Assembly: GCA_007134165.1 (NCBI GenBank)
Contig: SLLJ01000181.1
Span: 1 to 13,304, forward strand
DNA: 13,304 bases
Reading direction: 5' to 3'
Source: Nitriliruptoraceae bacterium
GTDB taxonomy: Bacteria; Actinomycetota; Nitriliruptoria; Nitriliruptorales; Nitriliruptoraceae
Positions 6,792-13,304 of the stretch are shown piece after piece (within the stretch, counting starts at the first letter, position 1; each line of letters opens with the position of its first letter). A model generated the notes under the pieces. That model was not told the DNA's origin and made no database searches. It saw nothing but the letters and a program-made list of their open reading frames with translations. Position numbers and translations under genes: made by a program.

Positions 6792-7652
6792 ATGTCCCTG
6801 CTCGTCGCCCTGGTGCTCGGGGTCGTGCAGGGCGTGTTCATGTTCGTGCCGGTGTCCTCGACCAGCCATCTGGTGCTGACTCAGACCCTGCTGCGCGAGC
6901 GGGGCGTGCCGCTGCCGGCGCCCGACAGCCCCGAGATGGTGCTCTTCGACCTCGTCGTGCACGTCGGCACGCTGGTCTCGGTGGTCGTGGTCATGGGCGC
7001 CGGCCTGCGCGAGCTCGGGACCGGGGTGCGTCGGCGGGAGCCGGTCGCGGTGCGACTGGTGGGGCTCATGCTGCTCAGCGTCGTGGTCACCGGGGCGGTG
7101 GGCTGGTGGCTGCAAGACGCGCTGACTCGCGTGTTCGGTACCCCGATGCTGATCGCGGTGGCGCTGCTGGTCACCGGCGGGATGCTGTGGTGGACCGATG
7201 ACATGACCCCGGCCGCCGATCGCGGCCGTCTTCGCTTTGCCTGGCGCGACGAGGCCCAGATCGGTGTCGGCACGGCGGTCGCGATCGGTCTGGCCCAGGC
7301 TGCGGCGCTCACTCCGGGCCTGTCGCGCAGCGGTACCACGATCTTCGCCGCGCTGCTGCTGGGCATGCCACGTGCACTGGCGGCCCGCTACTCCTTCTTC
7401 GTCGCGATCCCCACCATCCTCGGCGCCACCGGCGTACAGGCCCTGCAGGTGGCGCTGGGTGAGGGATTCGGCGAGGTCGGCTGGGGCGCCATGCTCACCG
7501 GTTTCGTGGTGGCGGCCGCGGTAGGCACCGTGGCGCTGTGGGCCGTGCTCCGTCTGCTCGAGCAGGCCCGCTTCCGGGTGTTCGCCTGGTACGTGTGGGT
7601 GCTGGCGGCGGTCGTGCTGGTCGCCGGGATCGGGCTCGAGGCGCACGGCTGA
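6792..7652 (+). CDS. uppP: UppP/BacA-family undecaprenyl-diphosphatase homologue with altered active-site motif
   Basis: A 286-residue polytopic membrane protein with about seven to eight hydrophobic helices, matching the size and layout of UppP, which dephosphorylates undecaprenyl pyrophosphate so the lipid carrier can be reused for wall synthesis. Two hallmark regions are recognisable: GVVQGVFMFVPVSSTSHL at residues 10-27 and TPGLSRSGTTI at 174-184, with Arg179 in the position of the conserved arginine. However, in typical UppP the first motif reads GxxEGxTEFLPVSSTGH; here the two glutamates are Gln13 and Met17, and the glycine before the histidine is Ser25. Those glutamates are reported as essential in E. 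coli UppP, so activity as a classical phosphatase is doubtful, although it may be a distinct subfamily. The partner LCP gene transcribed the other way uses the same lipid carrier, supporting an envelope role. Confidence 0.85.
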   Translation: MSLLVALVLGVVQGVFMFVPVSSTSHLVLTQTLLRERGVPLPAPDSPEMVLFDLVVHVGTLVSVVVVMGAGLRELGTGVRRREPVAVRLVGLMLLSVVVTGAVGWWLQDALTRVFGTPMLIAVALLVTGGMLWWTDDMTPAADRGRLRFAWRDEAQIGVGTAVAIGLAQAAALTPGLSRSGTTIFAALLLGMPRALAARYSFFVAIPTILGATGVQALQVALGEGFGEVGWGAMLTGFVVAAAVGTVALWAVLRLLEQARFRVFAWYVWVLAAVVLVAGIGLEAHG

Positions 7653-7770
7653 CGGCCAGGTACCGTCTGTCGCGCAGCCCGGTCGCGGTCCGTGCGTCGA
7701 CGCTCGGGTGTTTCGTCCTGCCTGAGCCGTGTCCCTGATTCCTTCCGCCGCCCGTGACCAGGAGCCGTCC

Positions 7771-9342
7771 GTGAGTGCCGTGAACGCCCCGACCCAGGTG
7801 TCCGCCGAGGCGGCCCGTCGCCGCACGTTCGCGATCATCTCCCACCCGGATGCGGGCAAGACGACCCTGACCGAGAAGTTCCTGCTCTACAGCGGCTCGA
7901 TCCAGCAGGCCGGAGCGGTCCAGAGCCGCAAGGCCGACCGGGCGACCACCTCCGACTGGCTCGCGCTCGAGCAGCAGCGCGGGATCTCGGTCAGTTCTGC
8001 GGTCGCACGCTTCGAGCACGACGGCCGCGTGCTCAACCTGCTCGACACCCCGGGCCACCGGGACTTCTCCGAGGACACCTACCGGGTGCTGTCCGGGGTG
8101 GATGCGGCGGTGATGGTGGTCGACGCCGCCCGAGGCGTCGAGACCCAGACCGAGAAGCTCTACGCAGTGTGCCGGGCGCGGGGCACCCCGGTGATCACAT
8201 TCGTGAACAAGATGGACCGCCCCTCGCCCGAACCACTGGCGATCCTCGACGATCTGGAGTCCACCCTCGGCCTGGTGGGCCAGCCCGTGACCTGGCCGAT
8301 CAAGCCCGAGGGCCGCTTCGAGGGCGTGGTCGACCGACGCGACGGGAGGGCCTACCGCTTCGCCGCCAACACCCCGGGCGGCGCGCGGATCGCCCAGGAG
8401 GACGAGGGCACGCTGGCTCAGATGCCCGAGGTGGTCCGTGAGGAGGTGGAACTGCTCGATGCGATCGGGGCAGATGTCGACCTCGACGCGTTCCTCGACG
8501 GTACGGCCACGCCAGTGTTCTTCGGCTCGGCGCTGTCCAACTTCGGGGTCCGACTGCTGCTCGACGCGGTCGTGACGATGGCCCCGGCACCGTCTCCACG
8601 CGCGGACCGTGACGGCGCCGCGCGGCCGGTCGAGGCGCCCTTCAGCGGGCTGGTGTTCAAGGTCCAGGCCAACCTCGACCCCAGGCACCGTGACCGCCTG
8701 GCGTTCGTGCGGGTGTGTTCGGGGCGGTTCGAACGCGGCGCGTCGTTGACCTGCGCGCGGACCGGTCGGCGAGTCACCGCCAAGTACGCGCATGCCGTCT
8801 TCGGTCGCGAGCGGGAGACCGTCGAGGAGGCCTACCCCGGGGACGTGATCGGGCTGGTCAACGCCACCGACCTGCGGGCGGGCGACACCCTCTTCGTTGA
8901 CGAGGAGGTCCGCTTCCCTCCGATCCCGACCTTCACCCCCGAGCACTTCGCCACCGCCCATCCGGCCGATCGCAGCCGGGTCAAGCAGTTCCGGCGGGGC
9001 GTGGCCCAGCTCGACGAGGAGGGTGTGGTGCAGGTGCTGCGCCATGACGACATCGGTGACCAGGCCCCGGTGTGGGCCGCGGTCGGCCAACTGCAGTTCG
9101 AGGTCGCCACCTGGCGCATGGAGCACGAGTTCAACGCACCGGTCCGGCTCGAGTCCACCCGTTTCGACACGGCCCGCGCCACCGACGAGGTCAGCGCCGC
9201 AACCCTCGTCACGATGCGCGACGTCGACGTCTACCGCCGTGAGAGCGGTCAGCCCATGGCCCTGTTCCGCAGCCGCTACGTCGCCGAGCGCATCGCCCGT
9301 GACCACCCCGAGCTGCGCCTGGACACCCTCCTGCTCGGTTGA
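7771..9342 (+). CDS. prfC: Peptide chain release factor 3 (RF3)
   Basis: A translational GTPase of 523 residues, close to the 529 of E. coli RF3. G-domain motifs are SHPDAGKTT at 24-32 (P-loop; the SHPDAGKTT form is typical of RF3 as opposed to EF-G), RGISVSSAV (switch I), DTPGHRDFSEDTYR from 92, and NKMD at 146-149. The later part has the beta-barrel domain (SGLVFKVQANLDPRHRDRLAFVRVCSG) and a C-terminal domain containing GVVQVLRHDD and GQLQFEVATWRMEHEF, all RF3 features. RF3 uses GTP to remove RF1/RF2 from ribosomes after peptide release. GTG 7771 is chosen because CAGGAG (7759-7764) precedes it at six bases; GTG 7729 upstream in frame lacks such a site. The gene stands 118 bases after the UppP-like gene and 40 bases before the MFS gene, so it may be cotranscribed with the latter. 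Confidence 0.96.
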   Translation: MSAVNAPTQVSAEAARRRTFAIISHPDAGKTTLTEKFLLYSGSIQQAGAVQSRKADRATTSDWLALEQQRGISVSSAVARFEHDGRVLNLLDTPGHRDFSEDTYRVLSGVDAAVMVVDAARGVETQTEKLYAVCRARGTPVITFVNKMDRPSPEPLAILDDLESTLGLVGQPVTWPIKPEGRFEGVVDRRDGRAYRFAANTPGGARIAQEDEGTLAQMPEVVREEVELLDAIGADVDLDAFLDGTATPVFFGSALSNFGVRLLLDAVVTMAPAPSPRADRDGAARPVEAPFSGLVFKVQANLDPRHRDRLAFVRVCSGRFERGASLTCARTGRRVTAKYAHAVFGRERETVEEAYPGDVIGLVNATDLRAGDTLFVDEEVRFPPIPTFTPEHFATAHPADRSRVKQFRRGVAQLDEEGVVQVLRHDDIGDQAPVWAAVGQLQFEVATWRMEHEFNAPVRLESTRFDTARATDEVSAATLVTMRDVDVYRRESGQPMALFRSRYVAERIARDHPELRLDTLLLG

Positions 9343-9382
9343 CCGGCTCCACTCGTCCGCTGCTGCTTGCCTGGGAGCTCAC

Positions 9383-10753
9383 GTGCTGCTCCAGCCCCTG
9401 CCCACGCCGCGCCCACCCCGACCGGGAACCCGGTTCTCGGGTTGGCGCATCGTGCTGCTCGCGGCGGTGGCGATGGGGATGACCGGCCCCGGTCAGACCG
9501 TCGGGGTGTCGGTGTTCGTCGATCCGATGATGGCCGCGCTCGACCTCACCCGGTCCCAGGTGTCCACCGCCTACCTGATCGGCACCCTGGCCGGGGCGAC
9601 CGCGATGCCACGGGTCGGACGGCTGATCGACGATCGTGGTGCTCGGCTGGCCATGGCCGTGGTCGGCGGCGGCTTCGGGGTGGTGCTCGCGGCTATGGCC
9701 GGGGTCCGGGGCCTGCTCACCCTCGTGGTGGGCTTCACCGGCATCCGCATGCTTGGACAGGGCGGGCTGACGTTGGTGTCGACCACGTCGGTCGCTCCCT
9801 GGTTCTCCCGCCGGCGGGGTCTGGCGCTCGGGGTGACGACCGCGCTGGGCTCGGCGCTGCTGTCGCTGGTACCGCTCGGCTCCGCCGCGGTGATCGCGCA
9901 GGTCGGATGGCGCTGGGCCTGGGTGGCGAGTGCCGCGGTGGTGTGGCTCGTGGTGCTGCCCATCGCCCTGCGTGGGCTCATCGACCGGCCGTCGGACGTC
10001 GACCAGGAGCCGGACGGTCCGCCCATGGGCAAGCGGGGAGTGAACGGTCCAGCAGCGGGCTCCACCGCTCGCAGGACCGCTCCCCGGACCGCTCCCCGGA
10101 TCGCTCCCCGGACCGCTCCCCGGACCGCTCCCCGGACCGCTCCTGGTGGCGCCGAACCCGTCGCCTTCACCCGGGGGCAGGCGGTGCGCACCCCGATGTT
10201 CTGGGCGATCACCGGTGCGGTCGCCGCCACCGGCATGATCGGGACGGGTCTGGCCTTCCATCAGATCGATGTCCTCGGTGAGCAGGGTCTCACCCCGGTC
10301 GAAGCCGCCGCGAACTTCGTGCCCCAGACCGGCGCGGCACTGGCTGTCACGCTGGGGATCGGTGCGCTCGTCGACCGCGTGGCCGCCCGCTGGCTGCTGC
10401 TGAGCTCCATGCTGCTGCTGGCCGCCGCCATGATCGGGGTGTCCTTCGTCGCGCCGGGATGGACCGCCGTGACCTACGGTGCGGTGGTCGGAGCCGCGGG
10501 AAGCTCCGCGCGGGCGCTGGAGGCGGCGACGTTCCCGAACCTGTTCGGACTGCGGCATCTCGGGTCGATCCGAGGGGTGGTCACCGCCATCAGCGTCGCC
10601 TCGACGGCGCTCGGCCCGGTTGCCCTGTCGCTGGGCCGCGACCTGACCGGGCGCTACCTCGACGTCCTCCTGCTGTTGCTGGTCGTGCCGGCCGGCGTTG
10701 CGGCGCTCGGGCTGCTGGCACCCACGCCCCGTCCCATAGAACTCTCGAGGTGA
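9383..10753 (+). CDS. MFS transporter, OFA/monocarboxylate-porter-like, with RTAP repeat loop
   Basis: A 456-residue major facilitator with twelve predicted membrane segments in two halves (about 20-210 and 265-445). The N-terminal segment GMTGPGQTVGVSVFVDPMM and the GRLIDDRGAR loop between helices 2 and 3 (the MFS motif A region) resemble oxalate/formate and monocarboxylate porter-type MFS proteins, but the substrate cannot be deduced. Central cytoplasmic loop residues 231-254 consist of six RTAP units (one is RIAP), an unusually basic, Pro-rich insertion encoded by a 12-bp DNA repeat. The start is GTG 9383 with GGGAG (9373-9377) five bases upstream; the reading frame also stays open further back inside prfC but that part is a shadow. 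The stop TGA (10751-10753) is two bases before the start of the antiporter gene, so the two are probably cotranscribed. Confidence 0.88.
   Translation: MLLQPLPTPRPPRPGTRFSGWRIVLLAAVAMGMTGPGQTVGVSVFVDPMMAALDLTRSQVSTAYLIGTLAGATAMPRVGRLIDDRGARLAMAVVGGGFGVVLAAMAGVRGLLTLVVGFTGIRMLGQGGLTLVSTTSVAPWFSRRRGLALGVTTALGSALLSLVPLGSAAVIAQVGWRWAWVASAAVVWLVVLPIALRGLIDRPSDVDQEPDGPPMGKRGVNGPAAGSTARRTAPRTAPRIAPRTAPRTAPRTAPGGAEPVAFTRGQAVRTPMFWAITGAVAATGMIGTGLAFHQIDVLGEQGLTPVEAAANFVPQTGAALAVTLGIGALVDRVAARWLLLSSMLLLAAAMIGVSFVAPGWTAVTYGAVVGAAGSSARALEAATFPNLFGLRHLGSIRGVVTAISVASTALGPVALSLGRDLTGRYLDVLLLLLVVPAGVAALGLLAPTPRPIELSR
10073..10144 (+). repeat. 12-bp in-frame tandem repeat (six units) encoding RTAP
   Basis: Six units of CGGACCGCTCCC lie at 10073-10144, nearly identical: the first begins AGG, the third has ATC for ACC, and the last ends CCT. 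Because the period is a multiple of three, copy-number change would lengthen or shorten the transporter's central loop by four residues without breaking the frame. Confidence 0.9.
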
Positions 10754-10755
10754 GG

Positions 10756-12702
10756 ATGATCGGCGAACTGCTCCCCGTCACCGATCCCGGTGCGGTGTTC
10801 GCGGTGCTGCTGCTGCTCGTGCTGGCCGGCCCGATGCTGGCCAGCCGGCTCAAGCTGCCCGCTCTGGTCGGCCTCATCGCGGTGGGCATGCTGGTCGGCC
10901 CCAACGTGCTCGGGATCGTCGACGGTTCGGTGCTCATCGACGCGCTGGGGTTCGTCGGCCTGCTCTACCTGATGTTCCAGGGGGGACTGGATCTCGACCT
11001 CGACGGATTCGCCGCCCGCCGTCGGGAGTCGGCACTGTTCGGGATCCTGACGTTCCTGATCCCGCTGGGCGCGGTCACCTGGGCGGCTACCGTCGCCGGG
11101 GTTCCCTGGCTGGCCGCGGTGATCATCGCCTCCGCCCTGACCAGCCACACCCCCTTGTCGTACCCGACGATCGCCCGATTCGACCTGTCGCGCAACCGAG
11201 CGGTCACCGCCTCCCTCGGGGCGACGCTGATCGCGACGCTGGGTGCGCTGCTGGTGCTGGCGGTCGCGGCGGCCGCCGCGCAGGGTGACACCTCGACGTT
11301 CGACTGGATCGTGTTCCTGGCGGGGTTGGTCGGGTTCACCGGCGTGATGATCGCCGGGGTTCCCCGGATGACGCGGTCCTTCTTCCGCAGTTGGGGACAG
11401 GACCGCGATGTGCGCCTGACCTACCTGCTGTCGGGGATGGGGTTCGCGGCCGTGCTCGCGGGGATCCTCGGCATCGCACCGATCGTCGGCGCGTTCCTCG
11501 CGGGGCTCGCGTTCAACCGGTTCGTGCCCGACGGCACGCTGATCGCCGACCGGGTCAACGTGCTGGGTCGCTCGCTGTTCGTCCCGGCGTTCCTGGTCAG
11601 CACCGGGATGATGCTCGACCCGGTCGCGCTGGTCACCGATCCGCGCACGCTGACCCTCGGGGCCGTGCTGGTAGCCGCCGAGGTCACGTCCAAGTGGGTG
11701 GCCGCGGACCTGTCGGGACGGTTGATGCGGGTCTCCAGGCCCGAGCGTGGGCTGATGTTCTCGCTCAGCGTGGGCCAGGCGGCCGGGGCCTTGGCCGCGG
11801 TGGTCGTCGGGCAGGAGGTAGGGCTACTCGGTCCGGCCGAGGTCAATGCGGTGATCCTGGTGATCCTGGTCAGCGCGCTGCTCGCCGGCCTGTCCGCCGA
11901 GCGCAACGCCCCCCGGGTCGAGCCGCCCGGGCTCGAGGGCCGCTCGATCGGCAAACGCGTGGTCGTGCCGGTTTCCAACCCCGCCAACGTCGAGGCGCTG
12001 GTGCGGGTGGCGGGCAACCTCGCGGCGCCTGACTCCGGCGCGGTGGTCGCGGTCAACGTCCTGCCGTTCGACGCGCGCCCCGAGCAGGTCAGGGTCCACC
12101 GGGACCTCGGCGCGCAGGCCGAGCGGGCTGCGCTTGCCACCGGCGCGGAGGTGCGCAGCTCGGTTCGCATCGATGCGTCGATCGACGGTGGCGTGCTGCA
12201 CAGCGTCGTAGAGCAGGAGGGCACCGCCCTCGTGATGGGTTGGGACGGGCACGCCGGAGGGTCCCAGTCGCTGTTCGGCACCGTCATCGACCGCTGTGTG
12301 GCCATCAGCCCGGTGCCGGTGCTGGTGTGCCGGCCCGGGGACAACGGTCCCACCCGGCGGGTGCTGCTGCCGATGACCGAGGAGGAGTTCGCGCCCGGCT
12401 ACGACCGGTCGCGGGCGCTGGTGCTGGAAGTCGCGAAGCGGCTGTCACGGCAGGCTGAAGTTCCCGCGATCGTGATCACCGACCTGTCCGAGTCCTTGGC
12501 CTGGGAGCGGCTGGATGGGGTCTTCGAACCCGACGAGGTGCTGGTCGCCGAGGACGTGCTCGAGGAATTGGGCGCGAGGCAGCAGGCCGGCGACGTGATC
12601 GTGTCGGCGGCCCCGCCCACCTCCGGGAGGCTCGGTCGGTGGGCCGGTCGGGTCGCCGAGGCAGCGCCGGATCGCACCGTGGTCATCGCGATCCCGCGGT
12701 GA
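10756..12702 (+). CDS. CPA2-type cation/proton antiporter-like protein with UspA-like tail
   Basis: A 648-residue protein with a membrane domain at about 10-385 of the CPA2 (KefB/NapA) type: LPALVGLIAVGMLVGPNVLG, LLYLMFQGGLDLDLDGF, the broken-helix equivalent TSHTPLSYP at 129-137, GAFLAGLAFNRFVP, and SLFVPAFLVSTGMMLDP. The cytoplasmic tail has a UspA-like nucleotide-binding fold from about 400 (KRVVVPVSNPANVEALVRVA ... GWDGHAGG and SLFGTVIDRCVAISPVPVLVCRP) and a second, weaker repeat from about 536 (RRVLLPMTEEEF) to the end. CPA2 proteins normally exchange Na+ or K+ for protons. The helix that carries the ND/DD/QD ion-binding pair reads LGATLIATLGALL, with Ala160-Thr161 in the expected place and no acidic residue, so transport mechanism and ion are uncertain. 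ATG 10756 overlaps the upstream context GAGGTGAGG as ribosome site. It is the last gene of the plus-strand run. Confidence 0.88.
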   Translation: MIGELLPVTDPGAVFAVLLLLVLAGPMLASRLKLPALVGLIAVGMLVGPNVLGIVDGSVLIDALGFVGLLYLMFQGGLDLDLDGFAARRRESALFGILTFLIPLGAVTWAATVAGVPWLAAVIIASALTSHTPLSYPTIARFDLSRNRAVTASLGATLIATLGALLVLAVAAAAAQGDTSTFDWIVFLAGLVGFTGVMIAGVPRMTRSFFRSWGQDRDVRLTYLLSGMGFAAVLAGILGIAPIVGAFLAGLAFNRFVPDGTLIADRVNVLGRSLFVPAFLVSTGMMLDPVALVTDPRTLTLGAVLVAAEVTSKWVAADLSGRLMRVSRPERGLMFSLSVGQAAGALAAVVVGQEVGLLGPAEVNAVILVILVSALLAGLSAERNAPRVEPPGLEGRSIGKRVVVPVSNPANVEALVRVAGNLAAPDSGAVVAVNVLPFDARPEQVRVHRDLGAQAERAALATGAEVRSSVRIDASIDGGVLHSVVEQEGTALVMGWDGHAGGSQSLFGTVIDRCVAISPVPVLVCRPGDNGPTRRVLLPMTEEEFAPGYDRSRALVLEVAKRLSRQAEVPAIVITDLSESLAWERLDGVFEPDEVLVAEDVLEELGARQQAGDVIVSAAPPTSGRLGRWAGRVAEAAPDRTVVIAIPR

Positions 12703-12710
12703 GCGAGGTG

Positions 12711-12732
12711 GGTGGCGGGTGCCCGCCGGCCG
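12711..12732. terminator. Short GC inverted repeat between convergent genes
   Basis: GGCGG (12714-12718) pairs with CCGCC (12723-12727) around GTGC in the 30-base gap between the antiporter stop and the Fur-family stop. Its place between convergent genes suits a bidirectional terminator, but the stem is short and no T run follows on either strand, so confidence is low. Confidence 0.3.
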
Positions 12733-13230
12733 TCAGGTCTGGCCGTCCTCCCGGCAGCGTCGGCAGCGTCCGCTGACTACCAACTCGACCCGCTCGGGTT
12801 CGAAGCCGTGACCTTGTTCGAGGTGCTCGCGGATGCCGGCGACCAGCGAGCCGACGTGGTGGTCGACGTTGCCGCACACGAGACAGACGAGGTGGAAGTG
12901 CTCGTCGGGGTGGGCGAGCTCCCAGCGCCCGGCATCGGTGTCGCCGAGCCGGCTCATCCGCGCCAGGCCGAGCTGCTCGAACAGGTCGAGGGTTCGGTAG
13001 ACCGAGGCGAGGTCGACGTCGGCGCCGACAGCGGTGATCTCCGCGGTGAGCTCCTCTACGGTGAGGTGTTCGCTGGCACGGTGCAGCGCCGCCCACACCG
13101 CGCGCCGCGGTTCGGTGACCCGGTGGCCGTTGGCACGCAGCGTCGCCTCGAGCTCTGCGCGGTGGGCCTCGGCGGCCGCGGGCGGCGTCCGGGGCGGCGT
13201 CCGCGGCTGCTCCTCGGTGTCGTTTCGCAC
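12733..13230 (-). CDS. Fur-family metal-responsive transcriptional repressor
   Basis: A 165-residue Fur-superfamily protein. The winged-helix DNA-binding half (about 25-95) shows RANGHRVTEPRRAVWAAL, HLTVEELTAEI and the recognition-helix signature SVYRTLDLFEQLGL. The dimer/metal half has DEHFHLVCLVCGNVDHH and a C-terminal GRCRRC. The CxxC pairs Cys116/Cys119 and Cys156/Cys159 are the usual structural zinc site; the His/Glu residues around 104-125 would form the sensory site. Whether it responds to iron, zinc, manganese or peroxide (Fur, Zur, Mur or PerR) cannot be told from sequence alone. A Pro/Thr-rich N-terminal extension (about 8-20) precedes the DNA-binding domain. Start GTG 13230 is preferred because GGAGAAG lies five bases upstream; TTG 13254 would add eight residues. 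It is convergent with the antiporter gene and its upstream region holds an 11-bp repeat. Confidence 0.9.
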   Translation of the reverse strand: MRNDTEEQPRTPPRTPPAAAEAHRAELEATLRANGHRVTEPRRAVWAALHRASEHLTVEELTAEITAVGADVDLASVYRTLDLFEQLGLARMSRLGDTDAGRWELAHPDEHFHLVCLVCGNVDHHVGSLVAGIREHLEQGHGFEPERVELVVSGRCRRCREDGQT

Positions 13231-13260
13231 CTGCGCTTCTCCGGTGCTGACCAACGAGTG

Positions 13261-13304
13261 GTCTGGTGGTGGTCTGGTGGTGGTCTGGTGGTGGTCTGGT
13301 GGTG
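13261..13304. repeat. 11-bp tandem repeat upstream of the Fur-family gene (cut by window end)
   Basis: Exactly four identical copies of GTCTGGTGGTG (CACCACCAGAC on the gene's strand) fill 13261-13304 and continue to the window edge, so the true copy number is unknown. The array ends 30 bases before GTG 13230, where the 5' untranslated region or promoter of the repressor should be. The unit is not palindromic and does not resemble a Fur box. Confidence 0.9.

Noticed and set aside
6618..7859. N-terminal extension of the LCP protein on the minus strand (to 830 residues)
   Set aside because: The extension is antisense to the UppP-like gene and has His/Arg/Gly-rich shadow composition. The membrane helix expected at the LCP N-terminus comes right after GTG 6617.
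7495..9306. 603-codon minus-strand open frame opposite prfC
   Set aside because: The plus strand carries every RF3 GTPase motif; the antisense product resembles no protein and has shadow composition.

Overview
The window comes from a very GC-rich bacterial chromosome. Every recognisable gene has strongly G/C-biased third codon positions, frequent GTG starts and clear AAGGAGG-type ribosome sites. Gene content (LytR-CpsA-Psr protein, MgtE, MgtC, RF3, Fur-type repressor) and codon style fit a high-GC actinobacterium, possibly a deep-branching class. That assignment is an inference from style, since no rRNA or marker gene is present.

Left part (1-4836, plus strand) is a magnesium-homeostasis operon. 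The window opens inside what looks like the 3' half of a Mg2+-sensing M-box (ykoK) riboswitch, followed by a textbook intrinsic terminator at 130-157. After a long hairpin-rich leader come an mgtE gene broken by a one-base frameshift (462-1834), a 14-bp tandem repeat, an MgtC/SapB-family membrane protein (1932-2645), an unrecognised 284-residue protein (2648-3502), and a second, intact mgtE (3499-4836). The last three are tightly packed with overlaps or gaps of a few bases. The likely logic is that high cytoplasmic Mg2+ folds the aptamer and terminates transcription, while low Mg2+ allows expression of the whole set. A large hairpin at 4852-4896 closes the operon against convergent minus-strand genes.

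Centre (4929-7652) is envelope-related: a small lipoprotein and a LytR-CpsA-Psr ligase on the minus strand, and a divergently transcribed UppP-family undecaprenyl-diphosphatase on the plus strand. LCP proteins release undecaprenyl phosphate carriers and UppP recycles them, so the pairing makes biochemical sense. However, this UppP homologue lacks both glutamates of the usual catalytic motif.

Right part (7771-12702, plus strand) holds prfC (release factor RF3), an MFS transporter with an expanded 12-bp/RTAP repeat in its central loop, and a CPA2-type antiporter-like protein with a UspA-like cytoplasmic tail that lacks the usual acidic ion-binding pair. The end (12733-13230, minus strand) is a Fur-family metalloregulator whose upstream region carries an 11-bp tandem repeat running off the window edge.

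Most notable points are the M-box-controlled four-gene Mg2+ operon with an unknown member, the frameshifted first mgtE, two transporter/enzyme homologues with missing catalytic residues, and three unrelated short minisatellites (14, 12 and 11 bp) in 13 kb. No CRISPR array, mobile element, tRNA or rRNA was seen.
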